Below, piece after piece: positions 20,108-29,500 of a stretch of 64,000 bases of DNA. The translations under genes were made by a program, and so were the position numbers. This DNA comes from Moesziomyces globuligerus (taxonomy: Eukaryota; Basidiomycota; Ustilaginomycetes; Ustilaginales; Ustilaginaceae). A model generated the notes under the pieces. It saw only the letters and a program-made list of their open reading frames with translations, searched no databases and had not been told where the DNA came from. The stretch covers positions 248,001 to 312,000 of the forward strand of contig JARVLF010000023.1 in assembly GCA_030849465.1 (NCBI GenBank), written 5' to 3'. Position 1 is the stretch's first letter. Every line of letters begins with the position of its first letter.

Positions 20108-22996
20108 GCATATAATCTGACCACAAGTCAGCTTCGAGAGCAAGAAGAGCAAGTACGAGCCCTCTTAGATCGAGGAATGATCCGAGAAAGCTCGAGCCCA
20201 TGGGGGTTTCCTGTAATCTTTGTGCCCAAGAAGGATGGAGGTTGGCGCATGTGCATCGACTATCGAGCACTGAATGCAATCACTGCAACCAATGGGTACC
20301 CTCTACCCATCATCCAGCAATGCCTCGATCAACTCGGTCAAGCTCAATGGTTCTCGAAAATTGATCTAACCTCAGGTTACTGGCAGATTAGACTCAACAA
20401 GGAAGATGTCTCGAAGACAGCCTTCAATACTCGAATTGGGAAGTTCGAATTCTTGGTGATGCCTTTTGGTCTCAAGAATGCCCCTTCGGTTTTCCAAACC
20501 CTCGTCAACCGAGTACTTCGACCTTTTCTAGACAAATTTGTCATTGTCTACTTAGATGACATCTTGATCTACTCGAAAACGCTAGAGGAACATCGAGAAC
20601 ATGTTCGAAGAATCCTGGCGGTTCTTCAAGAGCATCGACTCTTTGCAAAACCCTCTAAGTGTACCTTCGGTGCCAAGTCGATCGAGTTTTGCGGTCATCT
20701 AGTGGGGCAAGGGACAATCAAGCCCCTAGAAGATAAGGTCAAGCTGATTCGAGAATGGCCTCGACCATCTTCCATCCACGACCTGAGATCGTTCTTAGGG
20801 TTGTGCTCGTACTATCGAAGATATGCCAGGGGCTTTGCTTCGATCACAGCACCACTCTTCGATCTACTCAAGGTCAACAAAGGGAGCGGCTTAGATATCT
20901 CCTCGAAGAACAGTAGGAAAGTGCCGGTCGTCTGGAACGATCGAGCAGATCTAGCCTTTAGAAAGATCAAAGGCCTACTCTGTTCAGAACCGATCCTTAG
21001 ACAGCCTGACCCTGCCTCGAAGTACACCATCGAGACAGATGCATCAGACTGGGCTATTGGTTGTGTGCTGCTACAGGAGGATCAATCTACTGGCAAGATG
21101 CATCCTGTTGCCTTCGATGGAAGAAAGATGTCTGAAGCAGAGCTCAAGTATCCAGTTCATGAAAAGGAGCTGTTGGCCATTCGACATGCCCTTCGAACCT
21201 GGAGACACTACATCTTGAATGGTTGCAAGATTACCATTCTGACTGATCATCAAAGTCTAGCCCAGATACCAAAGACCAAGATCGCCTCGAAGAGGTTAGA
21301 AAGATGGATTGCGGAATTCGGGGAGTACGACCTGGATATCAAGTATCGAGCAGGGGAAGAGAACACAGTTGCAGATGCAATTTCCCGTCGATCGGATTTC
21401 TTGGGCTCTCTAACGGAGGAACCGAATCATCTAGACCTCATCAAGACTTATCTAAGGCAGGGAGACGTCCCTGATGGCCTAGAAAGGTCACTGGTGCTCG
21501 AAGAAGCAGGTCACTGGAGGCTCGACGCAGATGATCAGTTAGTGCGGATTCTCGAAGATGGCGAACAAGCACCTTACCTGGAGCCCATGCATCGATCTCA
21601 CTTTTTGGACAAGATGCATCGATCGTATGGCCATCTAGGAGCAGCAGGTCTGCTAGGTCTGGTTCGAACCAGGGCATACTGGCCACACATGCAGGCAGAC
21701 CTATCGAGGTTCTGTAAGACATGTGTCGAGTGCCAAGTATCGCAAGGATCACGATCGAACCAAGATCGAGAACTCGCACAAGTCATGGCAAGTTCGACTA
21801 TCCAGCCTTTTGAAAGGTGGGGGATCGATTTCATTGGTCAGCTACCGAAGACATCTAGCGGTAACCAATGGATTCTAACAGCAATCGACTATGCAACAGG
21901 CTGGCCTATTGCAAAGGCTCTACCAGATGCAAAAGCCTGGAGGGTTGCCGACTTCATCTACGAAGAGATCGTACTCAACTTTGGGGCACCCAAAGAGATT
22001 CTAAGCGATAATGGTTCCAACTTCCTGGCCGAAGTTGTCGAACATCTGCTTCGAACGATCAAAACGCGGCATCGATTGGCTACAGCATACCACCCAAGGA
22101 CAAATGGAAAAGTCGAAGCCTTGAATGGGATTATTGGCAAGATGTTGACTCGATCAATGGTAGGAAAGAGCACGAGGCTATGGGATCAATATCTAGCCAA
22201 TGCGATCTTTGCTTGCCGGGTTCGAAAGTCGACTGCAACTGGTCAAAGCCCATTTTTCCTGACCTATGGCATCGAGCCTAGGTTACCGACAGACGAGCTG
22301 GTGCCTAGAGTGCTAGAAGGACGAATCGAAGATCCTAGAACTCGATTGCCCAACCTTAAGACTCAAAGACACAAGGCAGCTCAGGCAACGTACAATCGAG
22401 CAGTTCAAGCAAAGGCTCTGCATGATCGAAAGGTCAAACTGCACAAGTTGGAAGTCGGTGATTGGGTTCTGATTCGACATCAGAATCCACAGAAGTTCGA
22501 AGCAAAATGGTTTGGTCCTTACCAGATCAAAGCCAAACAGGCTCTTGGTACTTACAGCCTTGCTTCGAGTAGCGGTCAAGCGCTTCGAGCGCTGGTGCAT
22601 GGTAATCGGTTGATCAAAGCGTATCCTCGAGACAATCTAGTCGAAGACTTCTGGAACAAGCCAGAGTTTCAGGTATTCTTTCGAAGGCTTCGAGCAGTAA
22701 ACCCTGATGTAGCAGGTCTAGATCAGGACGAACTGCATCGAGACATCGAACGAGCAATTCACGAAGAGTACGAGGCAGAAGATCAACCACAAAGGACTGC
22801 ACCAGACCCTACCAGTGGGGAGCTGCAGGCAAGACAGCTCCACGAAACCCTAGAAGAGCCCCACGATATACATCGACCCCAAGGTCCAACGGTTGATGTG
22901 CCAAACGACAACTTCGTCCCGCTGGAGGAAGACCCCTCTAGACCAGCTGAGGAGATCGACAGGTACGATCAGTCACAGGTGGACTCTCAGCTGTGA
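20108..22996 (+). CDS. reverse transcriptase - RNase H - integrase (pol)
   Basis: Frame continuous with the protease beyond the TGA; the first ATG is at 20177. The RT domain has 'SSSPWGFPVIFVPKKDGGW', 'KIDLTSGYWQIRL', 'MPFGLKNAPSVFQ' and the catalytic 'IVYLDDILIYS'. RNase H has 'TIETDASDWAIGCVLLQ' and 'DHQSL'. Integrase has an HHCC zinc site (H-x4-H in 'HRSYGH', C-x2-C in 'CKTC') and a DDE core: 'WGIDFIGQLP', 'ILSDNGSNF' and 'NGKVEALNGIIGK'. The C-terminus carries a GPY/F-type segment ('KWFGPYQIKAK') and then an acidic tail of about 120 residues without a chromodomain. Confidence 0.95.
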   Translation, partial: AYNLTTSQLREQEEQVRALLDRGMIRESSSPWGFPVIFVPKKDGGWRMCIDYRALNAITATNGYPLPIIQQCLDQLGQAQWFSKIDLTSGYWQIRLNKEDVSKTAFNTRIGKFEFLVMPFGLKNAPSVFQTLVNRVLRPFLDKFVIVYLDDILIYSKTLEEHREHVRRILAVLQEHRLFAKPSKCTFGAKSIEFCGHLVGQGTIKPLEDKVKLIREWPRPSSIHDLRSFLGLCSYYRRYARGFASITAPLFDLLKVNKGSGLDISSKNSRKVPVVWNDRADLAFRKIKGLLCSEPILRQPDPASKYTIETDASDWAIGCVLLQEDQSTGKMHPVAFDGRKMSEAELKYPVHEKELLAIRHALRTWRHYILNGCKITILTDHQSLAQIPKTKIASKRLERWIAEFGEYDLDIKYRAGEENTVADAISRRSDFLGSLTEEPNHLDLIKTYLRQGDVPDGLERSLVLEEAGHWRLDADDQLVRILEDGEQAPYLEPMHRSHFLDKMHRSYGHLGAAGLLGLVRTRAYWPHMQADLSRFCKTCVECQVSQGSRSNQDRELAQVMASSTIQPFERWGIDFIGQLPKTSSGNQWILTAIDYATGWPIAKALPDAKAWRVADFIYEEIVLNFGAPKEILSDNGSNFLAEVVEHLLRTIKTRHRLATAYHPRTNGKVEALNGIIGKMLTRSMVGKSTRLWDQYLANAIFACRVRKSTATGQSPFFLTYGIEPRLPTDELVPRVLEGRIEDPRTRLPNLKTQRHKAAQATYNRAVQAKALHDRKVKLHKLEVGDWVLIRHQNPQKFEAKWFGPYQIKAKQALGTYSLASSSGQALRALVHGNRLIKAYPRDNLVEDFWNKPEFQVFFRRLRAVNPDVAGLDQDELHRDIERAIHEEYEAEDQPQRTAPDPTSGELQARQLHETLEEPHDIHRPQGPTVDVPNDNFVPLEEDPSRPAEEIDRYDQSQVDSQL

Positions 22997-23055
22997 AGGG
23001 AAGACTTGAACACAATTCGATTGGCATCGATAGGTGAAAACTAGGTACAGGTAAG

Positions 23056-23745
23056 TTAGAGGTCTTCGACCTCAGCCTCGAGCTCATTGGCAGCTCGAAG
23101 GCCCTTGAAGTGCTTGGACCAGGTGGATCGAAGTGCTTGCTTTGCTTCGATCTCGCGATCGATCTCCTTGATCCGGATTCGAATAGCTTCGAGGCGCTCT
23201 TTGGCCTCGTCAGTTACTTCGATGGCAGGAGGAGCATCGATGTCTTGGGCTTTGCGCTTCGAGGTCTTCGAGGTGGGAGTCGAGCCAGGTCGAGAGTTCT
23301 CGAAGGTAGTTCGAGCCGGAACCCAAGGCTCGTCGAGGGTCGAGGCCTTCGAGGTGGGTCGATTGGGGTTCGAGGCGGCTCGAAGGGAAAGATACTCCTC
23401 GAGGTTTTGCTTGATCCTGAATTGGGGGATCGAGTCATCGACGTTGCAGTTGACCGTGTTCGAACGGCAGTAAGTGCACTTCGAGGGCTTCGAGGGATCG
23501 ATCTTGCATCGAGCAGGGTTAGATCTGCATTGGTAGCAGACCAGGGTGGCTGCCTGGGTGGCCGGAACTTCGATATGTTCCGTGTTAGATCCAGGAGCTG
23601 GATTTTCGCGATTTTCGTGATTTTCGACCATGTTAGGTTCGCCAGCGGGGGGATTTTCGACACGGGTCTTGTTAGATCTGCGGGGAGCCATTTTTCGCGA
23701 ATTTTCTCTAGGCTGGTTAGATGGTGGTCGAAAGGATAGATTCAT
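23056..23745 (-). CDS. antisense ORF of the retrotransposon: Zn(II)2Cys6-like protein with coiled coil
   Basis: 229 residues, read opposite to gag-pol, wholly between integrase and the polypurine tract. Six cysteines at residues 70, 73, 80, 90, 93 and 100 give C-x2-C-x6-C-x9-C-x2-C-x6-C, which fits the Gal4-type binuclear zinc cluster. A lysine and proline stand before the fourth cysteine (KPSKC), as is common in that family. The N-terminus is basic and Asn/Pro-rich. Residues about 176-229 are a charged helix likely to form a coiled coil (RLEAIRIRIKEIDREIEAKQ). It shares the TCGA-rich composition of the rest of the element, so it is not a recent host insertion. The ATG at 23743-23745 is 2 nt from the polypurine tract. 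Function is unknown; a DNA-binding regulator is the natural guess. Confidence 0.75.
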   Translation of the reverse strand: MNLSFRPPSNQPRENSRKMAPRRSNKTRVENPPAGEPNMVENHENRENPAPGSNTEHIEVPATQAATLVCYQCRSNPARCKIDPSKPSKCTYCRSNTVNCNVDDSIPQFRIKQNLEEYLSLRAASNPNRPTSKASTLDEPWVPARTTFENSRPGSTPTSKTSKRKAQDIDAPPAIEVTDEAKERLEAIRIRIKEIDREIEAKQALRSTWSKHFKGLRAANELEAEVEDL

Positions 23746-23747
23746 TT

Positions 23748-23760
23748 AAGGGAGGGAGGG
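23748..23760 (+). promoter_or_regulatory. polypurine tract
   Basis: AAGGGAGGGAGGG directly abuts the right LTR. It is the expected plus-strand primer site for reverse transcription. Confidence 0.9.
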
Positions 23761-23858
23761 TGTATTATGACTCATTTCTAGACGCGCTCGACGCGCGTCC
23801 CCTTGTAATTCAACTACCATCCCCTTGCCCCGGCTGACTCGACGCGTGCTCGACAACA
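23761..23858 (+). repeat. 3' LTR (98 bp)
   Basis: Identical to the 5' LTR. On the minus strand it supplies the nearest upstream DNA of the antisense gene. Confidence 0.96.
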
Positions 23859-24305
23859 CAGCGGCACGATGCGCGTTTTGGTTTGTTGGATCTTTCACTC
23901 TGACATTTTCCAAACGAAATTGTGATTGAAGTTAGCGTTTTCATGCGTCGGTGTGGCTCCGATGTGACTGTGACTGCGACGGACCGGAAGGCGCCGAAGC
24001 GAAAAAGAATAGAGCTGAGCGCCGAGTCAGTCGAAATTGCAACTGCAATTGCCAATTCCTTCTTGGCAAGCTGTGCTGAGCTGTTCTGAGCCGCATCGGC
24101 GCATTGCCGACCCTTGCTTGCCTTTGCTCGCCCAATCCTTGCTTTCCTTGTCTTCCCTCCTTCACCCTCATCTTACTTCGATCACGGTCACATTTGGCTT
24201 GCGATTCCCTCCGTAGCTTTGGCTTAGCTTTGGCCCTGGAGCGCTGACCTGCTTGCTTGCATCCTCGCTCGCTCGCTCGTTCGTCTCTCTATCTCTCGAT
24301 TCATC
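23859..24305. other. intergenic between retrotransposon and PDX2
   Basis: 447 bp of host DNA forming the PDX2 upstream region. It begins with the right copy of the presumed CAGC duplication. The last 150 bp are rich in CTTG and CTCG repeats typical of a leader. No gene is seen. Confidence 0.5.
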
Positions 24306-25391
24306 ATGGCTGGAATCGGCGTCGCCACGGGCGCTGCGCTCGTAAACGGCACCTCTTCGCCCACCAGCGCTCCCTCATCCGCCTCGTCTTCCGTTCGCAC
24401 CGTCACCGTGGGCGTGCTGGCGATCCAGGGCGCCTTCCGCGAGCACGCCTCGCACATCAACCGGCTCAACACGCAGTATCCGCACCAGACGATCCGCAGC
24501 ACGCTCGTGCGCACGCCCGAGCAGCTCGCCGAATGCGATGCGCTCATCATCCCCGGCGGCGAGTCCACCGCCATCTCGCTCGGCTGCGAGCGCATCGGCC
24601 TGCTCGAGCCCCTCCGCGCCTGGGTTCGCGCCGGCCGGCCCGTGTGGGGCACTTGCGCCGGCATGATCATGCTCGCGCGTGAGGCGAGCGGCGGCAAGAA
24701 GGGCGGGCAGCAGCTCATCGGTGGCGTCGACGTCCGCGTCGGTAGGAACGGATTCGGCACCCAGGTCGACTCGTTCGAAACGCCACTCAACATCCAGGGC
24801 CTGGACAAGCAGGACGAGCCCTTCAACGGCGTCTTTATCCGTGCCCCCGTCGTCGACGCTCTCCTCCTCCCCAACGACCTCGAAAAGGTCCCCGTCGACC
24901 AACCCACGCTCGTCAAGCGTGTAGACCCTGCTTCCCTCCCCGAGGGCGTCCCCGCCCCCATCTCCAGCACCGAGGCGGTTCCGCTCACTCCAGGCCAGGA
25001 GCTGCCGCCGACCGCATCCGAGCCGCCCGTGCCCAAGCTCGCCGCTGCAGACCAGGCGCTCCGCATCGTCGTCGCTCCGCCGCTGTACGATGAGCGAGAC
25101 CCCGTGCGTGCCGCCCAGAAGCGACCGCCCATCGAGATCCTCGCCACCCTCCCGCATCCGGTCACGCCGCCCAAGTCGCCCTCCAACGCACCCGTGCCCG
25201 CGCACATCGGCCAGCGCGATCCCCGCCTCGACATCCCCAACCGCCCCGAACACGACTCCCAGATCGTCGCTTTACGGCAGGCCAACATCCTCATGACCAG
25301 CTTCCACCCGGAACTCACCTCGGACACCCGCCTCCACAACCTCTTTGTCTCGCGCATCGTCCTCCCCTACAAGCACGCGCAGCTCCACTAG
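24306..25391 (+). CDS. PDX2: pyridoxal 5'-phosphate synthase glutaminase subunit
   Basis: 361 residues. It releases ammonia from glutamine for the Pdx1/Snz synthase, which makes pyridoxal phosphate (vitamin B6). The class I glutaminase triad is present: Cys117 in 'VWGTCAGMIML', and His334/Glu336 in 'TSFHPELTSD'. Also present are 'VGVLAIQGAFREH', 'IIPGGESTAISL' and 'VRVGRNGFGTQVDSFE'. The protein is much longer than the usual about 190-230 residues. A 30-residue serine/threonine-rich leader precedes the domain, and about 120 residues rich in Pro/Ala/Val are inserted before the C-terminal His/Glu strand. No stop or splice signal suggests an error there. PDX1 is not in the window. Confidence 0.95.
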   Translation: MAGIGVATGAALVNGTSSPTSAPSSASSSVRTVTVGVLAIQGAFREHASHINRLNTQYPHQTIRSTLVRTPEQLAECDALIIPGGESTAISLGCERIGLLEPLRAWVRAGRPVWGTCAGMIMLAREASGGKKGGQQLIGGVDVRVGRNGFGTQVDSFETPLNIQGLDKQDEPFNGVFIRAPVVDALLLPNDLEKVPVDQPTLVKRVDPASLPEGVPAPISSTEAVPLTPGQELPPTASEPPVPKLAAADQALRIVVAPPLYDERDPVRAAQKRPPIEILATLPHPVTPPKSPSNAPVPAHIGQRDPRLDIPNRPEHDSQIVALRQANILMTSFHPELTSDTRLHNLFVSRIVLPYKHAQLH

Positions 25392-25776
25392 ATCGCCTGC
25401 ACCGCGCGTGGAGCGCTATTCCCACTGCGAGGTCTTTTGGAGTGGGCGCGTGGATAGCGTCCTCAATTGCATAGATAGACCTTGTCGCTTATCGTCGTGC
25501 GTACACCGGTCGGGTGTGTGCGAACATTAAAGCTGGGGGATGAGGTCTGGGTGGGTGGATCGGGGAGGTGGTTCCCGATGCCGAGATTTTTGGTTCGGAT
25601 TCGGTTTTGGAGTAGACCCTGAAGTGGATTTTTTGCATGGGGTGTGCTGCAGTTGCAGGAGCGCAGAGATGGCGTTCGGAAAGCGAGTAAAAATTGTCAT
25701 GATGGCCTCCACTTTGTCTGCCGGACCACCACCATCATCTCGCTTTGCTTGATTGTGTCTCAAATCTTTGGTAAAG
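25392..25776. other. intergenic between PDX2 and HAP3
   Basis: 385 bp between two genes on the same strand, including the HAP3 promoter. No gene is seen. Confidence 0.5.
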
Positions 25777-26349
25777 ATGAATAGTTCTACTTCGGGAGGA
25801 GGAAGTTCTGGATCAACGCCCTCATCAACTCAACCTACTCTACCCGTGGATGGAACGTGTACACCTACGTCGGTTGGATCTTTGGATGTTTCCAACCTTT
25901 CTTCACATCCTTTGTATGCTGCGATGTTTCCAACGCCGGATTTGCCGATTGCCAACATCAGTCGCATCATGAAACGATCTCTACCCGAAAATGCAAAGAT
26001 CGCCAAAGACGCAAAAGAATGCGTCCAAGATTGCGTCTCGGAGCTGATCAGCTTCATCACCTCGGAAGCTTCCGACAAATGCGCAGCCGAAAAACGTAAA
26101 ACCATCAACGGTGACGACATCCTCTACGCAATGCGTGTCCTCGGCTTCGACAACTACGAAGAAGTCCTCAGAGTCTACCTATCAAGATACAGACTAGACC
26201 AGGAATCAAACCCAAAACCTAGAAAACAAAAAGACTTCCCACATCAATCCCAATCCACACACAACTTCGACAACCCCATCCCCCAAGACAACGACGACAA
26301 CCATCCCAACTTCAACCAACTCCATTCTCCCTACCAACACCAACACTAA
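25777..26349 (+). CDS. HAP3: CCAAT-binding factor subunit B (NF-YB/Hap3)
   Basis: 190 residues. NF-YB pairs with NF-YC through a histone fold and with NF-YA to bind CCAAT boxes. The histone fold covers about residues 55-140, with the near-invariant '[20 protein letters not shown]', '[17 protein letters not shown]' and '[19 protein letters not shown]'. The segment just before LPIAN differs from the usual REQDRF. The N-terminus is Ser/Thr/Gly-rich; the C-terminal about 50 residues are Asn/His/Pro-rich. Codon use is clearly less GC-rich than in neighbouring genes. The first ATG in the frame was used; an upstream exon cannot be excluded. Confidence 0.93.
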   Translation: MNSSTSGGGSSGSTPSSTQPTLPVDGTCTPTSVGSLDVSNLSSHPLYAAMFPTPDLPIANISRIMKRSLPENAKIAKDAKECVQDCVSELISFITSEASDKCAAEKRKTINGDDILYAMRVLGFDNYEEVLRVYLSRYRLDQESNPKPRKQKDFPHQSQSTHNFDNPIPQDNDDNHPNFNQLHSPYQHQH

Positions 26350-26520
26350 TCTCCCATCCTCATCCCCCACTTCCCCCCTTCGACCCTGGCACCCCCCGCT
26401 CGATCTTGTACAACTAGCCTACCGCAACACGCACCTCGTTCTAATCACATCCGATCCCATCGCCCGCCTTGCACTCGATGCTTCGGTCAAAACGCATCGC
26501 ATTTGCTGCCACTGCACTCT

Positions 26521-29500
26521 CTACAGCACCGACGCCAGTCGAGGCATTCGCACCGCACCGCCATCAGCCACACCCTTGCCCGCAGCGCCCGCAGCACCCG
26601 CAGCACCCGCGCTGGCCGCCTCGTCGCACATGCGGTCGAACCCATACCGCGCATCCAGCCTTGGCTGGCACGGCGTCCCGACCAAGTACGAGTCCATCGC
26701 CGAGAGGAATCGGCTCGCATACTCGCTCGGCGGCAGGATCGTCACGTTGGCCTTTGCGTCCTGCGCCTTGAGCGCCTTCTTGCTGCTCGACTCGAGCTGC
26801 TTGGCCAGCGTAAACGCGCCCAGAAAGTCCACGATCCGACACCGGATCGACGGCATCTCCGCCACCTCGTCCTCCGCCTCCGCCTCGTCTTCGGCCGCAC
26901 CCACGCCCGCGCCGCCCGCGCCGCCCACAGCGCTGCGCGCTGCCGCAGGGTACATGTCGTCCGCCCGGATCGGCCGCTCCATCACCCCGAGCAGCAGCGA
27001 GTAGTCCATCACGTTGGACGCCGTCAAGAAGCGCGTGTCGTTCTGCAGCGCCCGGTAGAACAGCTCCTTCTGCGTCTCGGCCACAAACGCCCGGTGTCGG
27101 TATCGCGCGATCCACTCGCTGTCCCACCACACCGCGCTCGAGCTCGATCCGGAGCCAGCCTTCGCCTCGTCCTCGCCGCCCGTGGTGTTGCCGGCTGCCT
27201 TCGACGCCTCGTCAACCCGGACGCCGCTGGCATTGCCGCCCTTGCCGCCCGTCTGCTCGTTGGTGTCGGCGGTGCTGCCCTTCACTTCGCCATTCGCAGC
27301 CGACTGCATGCCTGCATTCCACGCCGCCGTCGCCGCGCCTTGCGTCGTCGAAGACTTGGCCGCTCCCGGCACATTCAGCAGCGGCTGGCCGTCAGCTACA
27401 GCCTGCGTGGCCGCTTGCTCCAGATCGTGCTGCTGCTGTGCGCTCAGCTTGACTTTGCGGTCGCGGATTCCTTTCAGGTCGAAGCGGATCGACTTGCCCC
27501 CGTCGCCCGCCCACAGGTTCTCGAGCAGCATCACGTTCATCTTGAGCTTCGTCTCGCCCGACTTGGTGTCCTTGATCTTGATGCTGTACACGCCGGCGAT
27601 CTTGACTAGCAGCGTCGGGCACGCATTGACTGCCGAATTCATCATGTAGCGGATGTACGCCGGCGCAAACTCCAGGAACGCCTCCTTCTCGTCTACGCTC
27701 CACACCGTCAGCAGCTGCTTGGCAATGAAGCGCTCGTCGGCCGTCTTGAAGAACGCCGACTTGGACTTGCCTCCCGTCGCCGCCCACGGCGAACATCGCG
27801 CCAGACTGTGCGCAAAGTCGTGCTCCACGCCCCACCGCTCGCGCAGCGCGGCAAACTCCTCGGCGAACCACGAGACGCACGAGATCTTGGTGGTCCCATG
27901 CATCAAGTTGTGCTTGATGTGCGGCGACTCGGCCGCCTGCGAGCCGGGCAGCGTGCTGTTTGACACCATCGAATGAGCGTCTGCGCCCGCAACCCCTGCA
28001 CTCGTGCCCGAGGGCTGCGCGGCGTGCTTGCGCGGGCTGCTGCCGTCCTCACTCAGCGCCGGCAGATCTCCGACGGACAGCGCAATCTCGGCTGCACTCG
28101 GCGTTTGGGCCGCTCCCGACGGTCTCCTACTCGCAGAAGAGGATTGCGGAATAGCTCGTGGAGCAGAAGCCTCACTGGTGCGGCCGATGCGGGAGTTTGC
28201 CACATCCGAGCCCGGCTGGCTGGACGAGAAGATGCTGGCCAGCGAAGCAGGACGGCCTGAGACGGGCGTGACCTGCGCTTGGAAAGTGGTCTCAGCGCTC
28301 GTAGTGCTGATCGTGCTTGCGCCTGCCTGAATGGAAGATTTTCTGTCTGGTATCGACGAGAATGAAGACTGTGATCGCAGCTCGAAGGTCCTTCGGAGAG
28401 CCGAGACGCTCCCAGAATTGCGCAGCTCCGGCATCTTGGGTGATGGTGATGGCGACGGATCGTCGAAGCGCGAGGCAGACGTGCGCCGAGAAGGGGTGAT
28501 ATCCAGGCCTCGTGTGTGTGGGCTGGCACTCGGCCTATTGCCAGTCTCTCTCGTGAAGGAGCTACGCCGACCTTCGTCGTGCTTGGTGACACTGTTCTTC
28601 GTCCTACGATCCTCGTCATCGTCATCGTCGTCTGCGTCGTTGTCGCCATCATCATCGTCATCGTCGTCGTCGTCGTCGTCACGACCCTTGAAGGAGCTGG
28701 CTGATGACGCCGGTAAGCTGTTGGCGGTCACAGTGCGATAACTGCCACCTTGCGAGTCCGAGATGGTCGATCCGACACGGCGAAGCGTCAAAGAAAGGAT
28801 TGAGGACTCGCGTGCTCGTTTCTTTCTCTTCAGGGCAGCACGGACTGGCTCGGCATCGAAGAAGACATCGTCCTTATCCGGATCCAGCTGCGAAAGCGGA
28901 ACCTTGCGCATGGCCTTGTCCTTGAGCAGTGACGAAGCAGACGTGGCAGTATTCGTAGTGGTGGTGCTGGCGGCAGACGAGATGCTTGATCCAGCTCCTG
29001 CTGTCGACGCAGCATCGCTGTCGTCGACCACACCGCTTCGCCACTGCATGACATGCTCCTCATTAGAGCTGCCCATATACCCGGCGGCATCCTGTTTGCG
29101 GTCGCCCAGTGTGCCCATTTCCGAACGGAAGTCTCGAGAACTGAGAGAAAAGGCGATGATCGAGAGAGGCTCGTCATCGCGGATGATGTAGCAGCTGCCT
29201 GGGAAAGCGCGAAGCCCAGCTTTGACATACTCTGGTTCGTCGTAGACGCTATTCCCAAAGTCGGCCTGCTCCTTCTTGTTCAGGTGCTTTCTGGTCCACG
29301 CGGCCAAGCGATTCTTGGCCGACTTGGCACGATCAGCAAACGCCTTTCGGATGTCGTTGATGCCGTCGAGGTACAAGGTCCTTTGCAGTGCCTCGTACAG
29401 CTCGAATTCATCGGCTCGAAGAGACGTGCGTAGGTTTGTCAGGAGATTGAGCGGTTGCGCGAGCTGGTCCGAGACGGTTGAGTCCGAGGACGCTGCTGTC

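Larger units (their letters stand above)
18080..23858 (+). mobile_element. Ty3/gypsy-type LTR retrotransposon, 5779 bp, complete
   Basis: Bounded by two identical 98-bp direct repeats that start TG and end CA. In order it has a primer-binding site, gag with a CCHC knuckle, a -1 frameshift site, aspartic protease, reverse transcriptase, RNase H and integrase, then an antisense gene, a polypurine tract and the right LTR. RT-RNase H-integrase order places it in the Ty3/gypsy (Metaviridae) lineage. No chromodomain is seen at the integrase C-terminus. Identical LTRs mean recent insertion or conversion. It lies between divergent CTR9 and PDX2. Base composition differs sharply from the host genes: lower GC, few CpG, and most CpG inside TCGA. 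One in-frame TGA interrupts pol, so autonomous activity is doubtful. Confidence 0.95.

Noticed and set aside
22600..22996. chromodomain at the integrase C-terminus
   Set aside because: The tail is acidic and Pro/Gln/Asp-rich; none of the aromatic-cage pattern of chromodomains is seen.
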